From Leisingera daeponensis DSM 23529 (GTDB lineage Bacteria; Pseudomonadota; Alphaproteobacteria; Rhodobacterales; Rhodobacteraceae), in the NCBI RefSeq assembly GCF_000473145.1, contig NZ_KI421500.1, forward strand, positions 1,364,225-1,428,224: a DNA stretch of 64,000 nucleotides, read 5' to 3'. Positions 20,134-27,819 of the stretch are shown here, piece after piece. Each line of letters begins with the position of its first letter. The stretch's first letter is position 1. The notes under the pieces were generated by a model that was given only the letters and a program-made list of their open reading frames with translations, was not told where the DNA came from and did no database searches. The position numbers were made by a program, and so were the translations under genes.

Positions 20134-20399
20134 TCGAAAACGCTGCCTACTTCGCCTTTGCCTGCTTCGCCCTGGCGATGCTGATGAACCTGTGGAAGAT
20201 CGTCACCGCCCCGGATATCGCCGACCGCATCCTGGCGCTCGATACCATGTTCATCAACGCCATCGCCCTGATGGTCCTCTACGGCCTCGCGCTGGGGACC
20301 GAGATGTTCTTTGAGGCCGCGATGATCATCGCCATGCTCGGCTTTGTCTCCACCGTGGCCTATGCGCGCTTCATCCTGCGCGGCAACATCATCGAGTGA
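20130..20399 (+). CDS. mnhF: Mrp antiporter subunit F
   Basis: An 89-residue, three-helix membrane protein with the family core PDIADRILALDTMFINAIALMVLYG. Both ends are closely packed: the start overlaps mnhE by four bases and mnhG follows after nine bases with GGGGACAAG as its ribosome site. Confidence 0.92.
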   Translation: MIENAAYFAFACFALAMLMNLWKIVTAPDIADRILALDTMFINAIALMVLYGLALGTEMFFEAAMIIAMLGFVSTVAYARFILRGNIIE

Positions 20400-20408
20400 G
20401 GGGACAAG

Positions 20409-20807
20409 ATGGCAAGCCTGTTTGAATTCCTTGTTGCCGCGTTTCTGGTGATGGCCGGGATCTTCGGCATTGTCGGCTCCTACGGGCTGATCAAGCTCAA
20501 CGACCCGATGTCGCGGCTGCACGCGCCGACCAAGGCCACCACCCTGGGGGTCGGCGGCGTGCTGCTGGCCTCGCTCCTGCATGCGGCGGTGTTCGAAGAA
20601 CATGTCTCGATCCATGAGCTGATGATCACCCTGTTCCTGTTCCTGACCGCGCCGATCACCGCGAATTTCATTGCCAAGGTGCATATTCACCGGCAAGAAA
20701 CCCGCGAAACCATGCCCCCGGCGGGCGAGGATGACCATTGGGCCACCCATGACAAGCCGGAGGACGAGGAACGCAGAAGCGCAGGCCGCCCGGACGCCGC
20801 GCAATAA
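20409..20807 (+). CDS. mnhG: Mrp antiporter subunit G
   Basis: A 132-residue protein with three membrane helices and the MnhG core YGLIKLNDPMSRLHAPTKATTLGVGG. A charged, probably cytosolic tail of about 35 residues (rich in Glu, Asp, Arg) extends past the usual family end. It closes the antiporter operon; selD starts 48 bases later with no clear terminator between, so read-through is possible. Confidence 0.92.
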   Translation: MASLFEFLVAAFLVMAGIFGIVGSYGLIKLNDPMSRLHAPTKATTLGVGGVLLASLLHAAVFEEHVSIHELMITLFLFLTAPITANFIAKVHIHRQETRETMPPAGEDDHWATHDKPEDEERRSAGRPDAAQ

Positions 20808-20855
20808 GCGCAGGCCCCAGCCGGAAACCGGCCCGCTGCAAAGACAGGACAGCAT

Positions 20856-23018
20856 ATGGACTCCTCCCGATTGCCGCTCACCCGCGATCTGGTGCTGATC
20901 GGCGGCGGCCACACCCACGCGCTGGTGCTGCGCAAATGGGGCATGCGCCCCCTGCCCGGCGCCCGGCTGACGGTCATCAACCCCGGACCTTCCGCGCCCT
21001 ATTCCGGGATGCTGCCCGGTTTCGTCGCAGGCCATTACGCGCGCGAAGAGCTGGACATCGACCTGGTGCGCCTCGCCCGCTTCGCCGGTGCCCGTGTGGT
21101 GCTGGGTGCGGCTGAGCATATCGACACCGCTGCCCAGCGGGTGCATGTGCCGGGCCGCCCGCCGGTTGCCTATGACGTGGCCTCGGTCGACATCGGCATC
21201 ACCTCCGCCATGCCGGACCTGCCGGGCTTTGCCGAACACGGCATCCCGGCCAAGCCGCTCGGCCGGTTCGCCGCGCAGTGGGCCGCCTTCCGCGATGGCA
21301 GCGGCCCCGCCCATGCCGCCGTGATCGGCGGCGGGGGCGCCGGAGCAGAGCTGATCCTGGCCATGGCCTATGCCCTCAAATCCCGCGGCCGCCTGTCTCA
21401 GGCGACGCTGATCGACAGCGATCAGGCCTTGCGCGCGATCGGAGAGACCGCCCGCCGCAAGCTCCTGCGCGCCCTGGTCGAACACGGCGTCCGGCTGGAG
21501 GAAAACGCGCCGGTCGAGCGGGTCGAAGACGGCTATCTCGTCCTGCAGGACGGGCGCGAGGTGCTGTCGGACTTCACCACCGGCGCCGCCGGCGCCCGCC
21601 CCTACGGTTGGCTCGCGGACAGCGGGCTTGACCTGCAGGACGGCTTCATCCGGGTCAGTGAAACCCTGCAAAGCTCCGTGCCGAATGTCTTTGCCGCGGG
21701 CGACTGCGCCCATATGGATTTTGCCCCGCGCCCCAAGGCCGGCGTCTATGCGGTGCGCCAGGCGCCTGTGCTCGCCCACAATCTGCGCAGCACCCTGACC
21801 GGCGATCCGCTGCGCAAATACCGCCCGCAGAAGGACTACCTGAAACTGATCTCCATGGGCGCCAAGGAAGCCCTGGGGGAGCGCTTCGGCACGACGCTGG
21901 CGGGGCCGGTGATGTGGAGCTGGAAGGACCGCATCGACCAGGCCTTCATGGAGAAATTCCGCGACCTGCCCGCGATGGACCCGCCACCGCTGCCCGCCGA
22001 ACACACGATCGGCATGGAGGAGGCGCTGGGCGACAAGCCCCTGTGCGGCGGCTGCGGCGCCAAGGTCGGGCGCGGCGCGCTGCTCGGCACGCTCGCGGGG
22101 CTTGGCACGGCGGAGCGCGCGGACATCACGCCGCTGCCCGGCGACGACGCCGCCCTGCTGACCACCGGCGGCGCGCAACAAGTGATCAGCACCGACCACC
22201 TGCGCAGCTTCACCAACGACCCGGTGATGATGGCCCGCATCGCCGCCGTGCACGCGCTGGGGGACATCTGGGCAATGGGCGCAGAGCCGCAGGCGGCCAC
22301 CGCCAGCCTGATCCTGCCGCGCATGTCGCCGGAGCTGCAAAGCCGCACCCTGCAGGAAATCATGGCCACCGCCGCCGAAGTCATGCAACAGGCCGGTGCC
22401 GCCATCATCGGCGGCCACACCTCGCTCGGGGATGAGCTGACCGTGGGCTTCACCGTCACCGGCCTCTGCCCCCGCCTGCCGATCACCCTTGCCGGCGCCA
22501 AACCGGGCGATGCGCTGATCCTGACCAAGCCCCTCGGCTCCGGCGTGCTGATGGCCGCCGAAATGGCAGGCGAAGCCGATGGCGGCAGGGTGGCCGCGGC
22601 ACTGGATCAGATGAGCCAGCCGCAGGGCGAGGCTGCCCGTATCCTGCAGGACGCCCATGCGATGACCGACGTGACCGGCTTCGGCCTTCTCGGCCACCTG
22701 CTCGGCATCTGCGAGGCGTCCCGAACGGGCGCGGAGGTGTTCACTGGCCATGTGCCCCTGATGCAAGGCGCCGCGGATCTGGCAGACCGCGGCGTCCGCT
22801 CCTCGCTGCTGGCCGCGAACCAAGCGGCGCTGCCGGAGCTGAAAACCACCGGCTGGCAGGATCTGCTGTTTGACCCGCAAACCGCGGGCGGTCTCTTGGC
22901 AGCGGTGGCCGCAGATCAGGCCGACGCCCTGCTGAAGCAGCTGCGCGACGCCGGATACCCGGCCGCCCTCATCGGGAAGATCACAGAAGGGGCCGGGGCC
23001 ATCACTCTCAGCGCCTGA
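20856..23018 (+). CDS. selD: fusion of FAD-dependent NADH dehydrogenase-like domain and selenide, water dikinase
   Basis: A 720-residue two-domain protein. Residues 1-370 form a pyridine-nucleotide:disulfide oxidoreductase domain of the type-II NADH dehydrogenase kind: LIGGGHTHALVL (about 13-24), AVIGGGGAGAELILAMAYAL and VFAAGDCAHM. Residues 385-720 form SelD, which makes selenophosphate from selenide and ATP. The catalytic pair is C400 and K403 in GGCGAKVG, spaced like C17/K20 of E. coli SelD; PGDDAALL and GGHTSLGDE are also present. Such fusions are known in several proteobacteria, where the first domain may supply reduced selenium. The mnmH gene converges on it, pointing to use in tRNA selenation. 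Confidence 0.92.
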   Translation: MDSSRLPLTRDLVLIGGGHTHALVLRKWGMRPLPGARLTVINPGPSAPYSGMLPGFVAGHYAREELDIDLVRLARFAGARVVLGAAEHIDTAAQRVHVPGRPPVAYDVASVDIGITSAMPDLPGFAEHGIPAKPLGRFAAQWAAFRDGSGPAHAAVIGGGGAGAELILAMAYALKSRGRLSQATLIDSDQALRAIGETARRKLLRALVEHGVRLEENAPVERVEDGYLVLQDGREVLSDFTTGAAGARPYGWLADSGLDLQDGFIRVSETLQSSVPNVFAAGDCAHMDFAPRPKAGVYAVRQAPVLAHNLRSTLTGDPLRKYRPQKDYLKLISMGAKEALGERFGTTLAGPVMWSWKDRIDQAFMEKFRDLPAMDPPPLPAEHTIGMEEALGDKPLCGGCGAKVGRGALLGTLAGLGTAERADITPLPGDDAALLTTGGAQQVISTDHLRSFTNDPVMMARIAAVHALGDIWAMGAEPQAATASLILPRMSPELQSRTLQEIMATAAEVMQQAGAAIIGGHTSLGDELTVGFTVTGLCPRLPITLAGAKPGDALILTKPLGSGVLMAAEMAGEADGGRVAAALDQMSQPQGEAARILQDAHAMTDVTGFGLLGHLLGICEASRTGAEVFTGHVPLMQGAADLADRGVRSSLLAANQAALPELKTTGWQDLLFDPQTAGGLLAAVAADQADALLKQLRDAGYPAALIGKITEGAGAITLSA

Positions 23019-23020
23019 CC

Positions 23021-23076
23021 CGCTGCGCGCCAGCGCAGCGCCGCGCCCAACGGGAGCGGGGCCTCGCAGCGGCCCC
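23021..23076. terminator. double hairpin between convergent selD and mnmH
   Basis: Two consecutive stems: CGCTGCGC-GCCA-GCGCAGCG (23021-23040) and GGGGCC-TCGCAGC-GGCCCC (23058-23076). They fill the 81-base space between two convergent stop codons, so a bidirectional terminator is likely. Confidence 0.6.
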
Positions 23077-23099
23077 GGCGACGGGCGGGAGCCCCCCTG

Positions 23100-24152
23100 T
23101 CAAAGACCGGACATGGCCTCCGCCACCTGCGCGGCAGCGGCATCCAGCCCCGCGTCATCCAGCGTGTCAGCCGCCACCGTGGCAGCGACCTCCGCCCCGA
23201 TCGCGGTCCGGGATTTGCGGTAGGCGGGATCGTAATGCTCCACCATCAGCGCTTCGGTCAAAGCGGCCTTGTCCCCGGCCTCAATGCTGGCAAACCAGCC
23301 GTCCACCACCGCGCCGGAGCGGTGGGCGCGCAGCGGCCCCAGCTTTTCGCGCAGCCGCTCCGCGTCTGACAGGATGTCGTCGTAGGCCTCAACCAGATAG
23401 CGGCAGCGCGCCGCCACCGGCACCTGCAGTTCGATCCTGGGGGCCTGCTTCATCGCATCCCAGACCGCGGGCGGAATGATCCGCTGGCCGATCTTGCTCG
23501 ACTCCGCCTCCACCAGCACCGGCCGGGCCGGGTCCAGTTTCATCAGAGCGCCCGCCACAGCGGACTCGAACCCCTTCTGCGAGGGCTGCGGCGTGGGCAT
23601 ATCGCCCAGCAGGGAGCCGCGGTGATTGGCCAGCCCCTCCAGGTCCAGCACCTGCACGCCCAAGCCGCCGGCGCGTTTCAGCACCTCGGTCTTGGCCGAT
23701 CCGGTATAGCCGTCCAGCGCCACCAAGCGGTGCGGCAGCGCGGTCTGGTAGAGCGCCGCATTCACCAGCCGGCGGTAGCTCTGATAGCCGCCCTGCACCA
23801 CCTCGGCGCGCCAGCCGATCTGCTGCAGCATCCAGGTGAACGACCCCGACCGCTGGCCGCCGCGCCAGCAATAGACCAGCGGTTTCCAGCTGCCCTCATG
23901 GTGGCTCAGGCTCTGCTCGATGTGGCTGGCGGCATTGCGGAACACCATCGCCGCCCCCAGCTTGCGCGCCTTGAAGGGGCTCTCTTGCACGTAGATGGTG
24001 CCGACCTCAGCCCGTTCCTCGTTGTCCAGCACCGGCAGGCTGATCGCGCCCGGCACATGGTCCTCGGCGTATTCCGCCGGGCTGCGCACGTCGATCACGG
24101 TGTCGAACCCGTGGGCATAGAACTCTTGCAGGGATGTGAATGTCAGCGCCAT
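23100..24152 (-). CDS. mnmH: tRNA 2-selenouridine synthase
   Basis: A 350-residue enzyme (SelU/YbbB). The N-terminal rhodanese domain has DVRSPAEYAEDHVPGAIS and the active-site cysteine C95 in YCWRGGQRSGS. The C-terminal P-loop domain has GYTGSAKT (148-155) and VLVEAESSKIG. It replaces sulfur by selenium at the wobble 2-thiouridine (via a geranylated intermediate), using selenophosphate from SelD. Length fits the family (364 in E. coli). It converges on selD, giving a two-gene selenium module. No selA, selB or tRNA-Sec is in this window, so the module may serve tRNA only (inference). Confidence 0.93.
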   Translation of the reverse strand: MALTFTSLQEFYAHGFDTVIDVRSPAEYAEDHVPGAISLPVLDNEERAEVGTIYVQESPFKARKLGAAMVFRNAASHIEQSLSHHEGSWKPLVYCWRGGQRSGSFTWMLQQIGWRAEVVQGGYQSYRRLVNAALYQTALPHRLVALDGYTGSAKTEVLKRAGGLGVQVLDLEGLANHRGSLLGDMPTPQPSQKGFESAVAGALMKLDPARPVLVEAESSKIGQRIIPPAVWDAMKQAPRIELQVPVAARCRYLVEAYDDILSDAERLREKLGPLRAHRSGAVVDGWFASIEAGDKAALTEALMVEHYDPAYRKSRTAIGAEVAATVAADTLDDAGLDAAAAQVAEAMSGL

Positions 24153-24316
24153 GGCCCATGCCTACCGCGGCCCATGCGCAAGGAAAAGCCGCAAACGGCC
24201 GGCCTGCGGCAATAATACTTGCGCGCACTGCGCACGGGGCAGTAAGGCAAACCGGAGCGAACAGACCGGCCCGGGCAGAAGCCCCGGCGCTGCCACAGCG
24301 GCAAGGACCAGGACCG

Positions 24317-24808
24317 ATGGACACCGACCCTTTGGACATTCACGCGCTGCCCGGCCACCTGATCCGGCGGCTGCACCAGATCTCCGTCGCCCAGTTCATG
24401 GAGCGGATGGCGGCCGAAGGCATCGACCTCACCCCCGTGCAGTTCTCCGCCATGGCCGCCATCCGCCGCCATCCGGGCATCGATCAGGCCTCTGTCGCGG
24501 GTCTGATCGCCTATGACCGCGCAACGCTGGGCAAGGTGGTGGACCGGCTGGTGGACAAGGGATTGGTGGCACGCCGGGTGTCCGCTGCCGACCGCCGCGC
24601 CCGCGAGGTCAGCCTGACCCGCGACGGCGAGGCGCTGCTGGAGCGGATCCTGCCGGTCGTCCGGGCCGCCCAGCCCGCGATCTTCACCGGCCTCACCGCG
24701 GCGGAGCAGGAAACCTTCGTGGCCCTGCTGCGCAAGGCAACACTCGCCGCCAATGAGCTGAGCCGGGCACCGCAGCGCGACCTGCCCAGCAGCCAGGCCG
24801 CCGAATAA
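24317..24808 (+). CDS. MarR-family transcriptional regulator
   Basis: A 163-residue winged-helix protein. ATG 24317 is selected because AAGGACCAGGA lies directly upstream; a start further upstream at 24140 would cross the divergent mnmH start. The MarR core is clear: LTPVQFSAMAAIRRHPGIDQASVAGLIAYDRATLGKVVDRLVDKGLV, followed by the wing DRRAREVSLTRDGEALL. No cysteine sits in an OhrR-like sensing position. The target is unknown; divergence from mnmH and convergence with the YedK gene gives no strong hint. Confidence 0.85.
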   Translation: MDTDPLDIHALPGHLIRRLHQISVAQFMERMAAEGIDLTPVQFSAMAAIRRHPGIDQASVAGLIAYDRATLGKVVDRLVDKGLVARRVSAADRRAREVSLTRDGEALLERILPVVRAAQPAIFTGLTAAEQETFVALLRKATLAANELSRAPQRDLPSSQAAE

Positions 24809-24812
24809 GCGC

Positions 24813-25502
24813 TCAGATCAGGCGGCCGCGCGGGGTATCGCCCGGCTCAAACGGCTCGATCAGCTCCGGCCCCTCAGCCCGGTTGGAGTTCACCGCCGGA
24901 TCGGCCCGGTGATAGACCAGCACGCCCTCCGCCCCCGGCTGCATCAGCGTTGCGGCGCCATGGCCCTCCTCGCCCAGCCATTTCCCCCAGTCCTGCGGCT
25001 CCAGGATCAGCGGCATCCGGTGGTGGATCGCCGACATCCCCTGATTGGCGGCGGTGGTCACGATCGCGCAAGTCTTGACCGGATCGTCCGCGCCCCAGCT
25101 TTGCCACACCGCGGCAAAGGCAATCGGCGCACCGTTGCTGCGGTGGATGTACCAGGGCAGCCGGGCGCCGCCCTCCGACTTGGTCCATTCATAGAACCCG
25201 CTGGCCGGGATCAGGCACCGCCGCTCACGGGCCGCGGCGGCAAAGGCGGGCTTTTCCGCAATCGTCTCCGCCCGCGCATTGATCAGCAGCGGGCCGGCGG
25301 TTTGCGTCTTGTACCAATGCGGCAGGAACCCCCAGCGCATGGCAACCAGCTGCCGCCCGCCCGCGCCCGCCTGCACCACATGCACCGGATTGGTCGGGCA
25401 GACATTGAAGTTCGGCACCTTGGGCAGATCATTGGCAGGCTTCGCCGCAAACAGCTGCGCCATTGCATCACTGGGCAGGGTTATGGCAAATCGTCCGCAC
25501 AT
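24813..25502 (-). CDS. yedK: SRAP/HMCES-family DNA-protein crosslink protein (YedK)
   Basis: A 229-residue single-domain SRAP protein. Catalytic features are intact: C2 exposed after Met removal (MCGRFAI), N75 in LLINARAET, E105 in GFYEW and H160/H161 in AIHHRMP. In known members C2 forms a stable thiazolidine link with abasic sites in single-stranded DNA, shielding them. Length matches E. coli YedK (222). It is a single gene ending four bases from the convergent marR stop. Confidence 0.92.
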   Translation of the reverse strand: MCGRFAITLPSDAMAQLFAAKPANDLPKVPNFNVCPTNPVHVVQAGAGGRQLVAMRWGFLPHWYKTQTAGPLLINARAETIAEKPAFAAAARERRCLIPASGFYEWTKSEGGARLPWYIHRSNGAPIAFAAVWQSWGADDPVKTCAIVTTAANQGMSAIHHRMPLILEPQDWGKWLGEEGHGAATLMQPGAEGVLVYHRADPAVNSNRAEGPELIEPFEPGDTPRGRLI

Positions 25503-25591
25503 GCTGATTTCTAACCCAGGCCGCGGCGCATTTGCAAAGCCTCCCGCGGCCCCGGATTTTCAGCCGCCCGACAGGATGATAGATAGGCCTC

Positions 25592-27340
25592 ATGACTCTC
25601 CAGAACGATCTCCAGTCCGCCCTGGGTTTTCTCAACCAGGGCAAGTTCAAACAGGCGCTGAAACAGTCCAAGGGCGGCATGAAGCGGCACAAGAGCCACC
25701 CGGATTTTCCCAACATTGCGGGCATCTCCCTGTCGGGCCTCGGCAAGCACCGCGATGCCGTGCCCTACTTCAAGAAAGCGCTGGCGCTCGCCCCCGGCTT
25801 TCACGACGCGCGCAAGAACCTGGCGCAGACGCTTCTGTTCCTGCAGCAGGGTGAACCCGCGATGAAGCTGCTGGAGCGGGTGCTGAAGGACCAGCCCGGC
25901 GATCAGGCGGCGCTGTATCTTCAGGCGCAGGCGCATCTGGTGATGAACGCGCCCGAGGCCGCGATCGAGACCGCCACCGCCGCGCTGGCCCGCGACCCGC
26001 GCCAGCCGCGGATGCTGCGGCTGCGCGCCACCGCCTGGAACACGCTGGGCGATGAAAAGGCAACGCTGGCGGACTATCAGGCGGCGCTCAAGGTGAACCC
26101 CAACGACGCCGACGCGCTCCAGAACGCCAGCCTGCTGCTGGCGCGCCTGATGCGGCAGGACGAGGCCACCGAGGCCGCTGAGAAGGCCGTCGCCGTGGCC
26201 CCCCAGAACGCCGAGGCGCGCCGCCGCCTGGCCAGCCAGCTGATCTCCAACGGCGAGACGGCCGCCGCGCGCGAGCAGTGCCTGGCGCTGATGGAGCTGG
26301 ACCCCAAGGACACACAGGTGCTGGAGATGCTGGCCCGGATCAGCAGCCGCGAGCAGAACGCGGAGCTGCTGCCCGTCGCGCAGAAGGCACTGAAAACCGC
26401 CGCGCCCCGCTCGCTCGACCGCGCCAACGCCAGTTTCGCCCTCGCCCGGATTGCCGATCAGGCCGGCGACAAGGAGGCCTTCGCCGCCCATAATGACGAG
26501 GCGAACGCCTGCATGGCGGCGCAGACCCCCTACGACTACGAAGAGAGCGAGCGCCAGTTCACCCGCATCATGGCGGCCTTCCCGGAGGCGGTCACCCCGG
26601 CGGACACCGCGCCCGAAGGCCCCCGCCCGATCTATGTGGTGGGGATGCCGCGCTCCGGCACCACCCTGACCGAAACCGTGATCGGCCTGCACCCGGATGT
26701 GTTCCCGCTGGGTGAACGCGGCGTGCCGGCCTTCCTGCTGCACCCCTATCTGGACAAGGATCAGGACTTCACGCCCGAGGCCGCCCGCACTTTCGTGGCC
26801 GAGGACATCAGCCGCCTGCCCGATATGCCCGAAGGCACGGCGGCCTATGTCGACAAGATGCCCGACAACTACCGCCTGCTGGGCCACCTTGGCACCGCCT
26901 ACCCGGATGCACGGTTTGTTCATCTTTGCCGCGACCCGCGCGACGTGGCGCTGTCGATCTGGCGCGGCTATTTCTCCGGCAGCTCGCTCACCTATGCCTA
27001 CGACCTGAGGGCGATGGCGCACCGCTTCAACCTTTATGGCCGGCTGATGCAGCACTGGCGCCAGGTGATGCCGGGGCGGATCTATGATCTGCGCTATGAA
27101 GACTTCGTTGCGGATATCGGCGGCGAAAGCCGCAAGCTGGCGGAGTTTTGCGGGCTGGAGTGGGTCGAGGACATGGCCCACCCGGAACGGCACGAGGGCC
27201 AGGTGCTGACGCTGTCGAACACCCAGGTAAGGCAGACGGCGCACACCCGCTCGATCGGCAAGTGGGAGCAATACGCCGACCTTCTGACGCCCTTCATCGA
27301 CGGGCTGGACCCGGAAATCTGGCCGGAAATCAAAGGGTAA
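25592..27340 (+). CDS. TPR-sulfotransferase fusion protein
   Basis: A 582-residue protein. Residues 1-330 are tetratricopeptide repeats (for example KQALKQSKGGMKRHKSHPDFPNIAG, HRDAVPYFKKALALAPGFHDAR). From about residue 345 there is a sulfotransferase domain with the 5'-phosphosulfate loop GMPRSGTT (351-358), then GERGVPAF, the 3'-phosphate motif RFVHLCRDPRDVALSIWRGYF and a C-terminal helix near QYADLLTPFI. TPR-sulfotransferase fusions are frequent in Rhodobacterales, often without known substrate. There is no signal peptide, so it is cytosolic. Candidate substrates are polysaccharides, lipids or peptides (not determinable). Confidence 0.87.
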   Translation: MTLQNDLQSALGFLNQGKFKQALKQSKGGMKRHKSHPDFPNIAGISLSGLGKHRDAVPYFKKALALAPGFHDARKNLAQTLLFLQQGEPAMKLLERVLKDQPGDQAALYLQAQAHLVMNAPEAAIETATAALARDPRQPRMLRLRATAWNTLGDEKATLADYQAALKVNPNDADALQNASLLLARLMRQDEATEAAEKAVAVAPQNAEARRRLASQLISNGETAAAREQCLALMELDPKDTQVLEMLARISSREQNAELLPVAQKALKTAAPRSLDRANASFALARIADQAGDKEAFAAHNDEANACMAAQTPYDYEESERQFTRIMAAFPEAVTPADTAPEGPRPIYVVGMPRSGTTLTETVIGLHPDVFPLGERGVPAFLLHPYLDKDQDFTPEAARTFVAEDISRLPDMPEGTAAYVDKMPDNYRLLGHLGTAYPDARFVHLCRDPRDVALSIWRGYFSGSSLTYAYDLRAMAHRFNLYGRLMQHWRQVMPGRIYDLRYEDFVADIGGESRKLAEFCGLEWVEDMAHPERHEGQVLTLSNTQVRQTAHTRSIGKWEQYADLLTPFIDGLDPEIWPEIKG

Positions 27341-27346
27341 CAGGGG

Positions 27347-27655
27347 CTACTTGGTGTAGGCTTTGCGCGCGATCTCGATCCGCGCATCCATCATCGACAT
27401 TTCTTTCAGGATCTCCTGCCGGCGGCTGCGGTCGCCGGTCTCGTGCAGCTCCGCCCGCAGCCGCTGCAACTCGCGCGACAGGCTGACGAACTCCGGCACC
27501 CCGCCGCTTTCGCGCACCAGCCGGTTCAGCAGCGCGTTTTCCGGGTCATCGCACTGCGGCAGCGGCTTGCCCGCGCCTTGCAGGTTGTCAAAGGCGCCGT
27601 CCTTCTCAGCGGCTTCGATCCGGGCGTTGATGAGGTCGATCAGCGGGTGGTCCAT
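27347..27655 (-). CDS. DUF1992 (DnaJ-C28-like) protein
   Basis: A 102-residue protein, almost all one DUF1992 domain: DHPLIDLINARIEAAEKDGAFDNLQGAGKPLP, then ENALLNRLVRESG and a long charged helix. I prefer ATG 27655 as homologues start at MDHPL; ATG 27664 is also possible and neither has a clear ribosome site. The function is not established; eukaryotic DNAJC28 shares the domain. It converges on the TPR-sulfotransferase gene with six bases between stops. Confidence 0.78.
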   Translation of the reverse strand: MDHPLIDLINARIEAAEKDGAFDNLQGAGKPLPQCDDPENALLNRLVRESGGVPEFVSLSRELQRLRAELHETGDRSRRQEILKEMSMMDARIEIARKAYTK

Positions 27656-27819
27656 GACCCGCATTCTGCCATGCGCGCCCGCGGTGGGAAAGCCCCCCGC
27701 CACTCCGTTAACAAAGGGGTGGCGAAGGTTAAGAATGCCTGAAAATAATGCGGCAGCCCTCCTGCCCGAATGTTTCGCGCGCGAAACATTGGGTCCGGTC
27801 CGGACCTATGCGCCGCGGC

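Noticed and set aside
20100..22880. Very long minus-strand open frame (over 900 codons) opposite mnhF, mnhG and selD
   Set aside because: Antisense shadow of high-GC codon bias; sequence is His/Gln/Gly-rich low complexity with no domain, and the plus strand carries well-supported genes.
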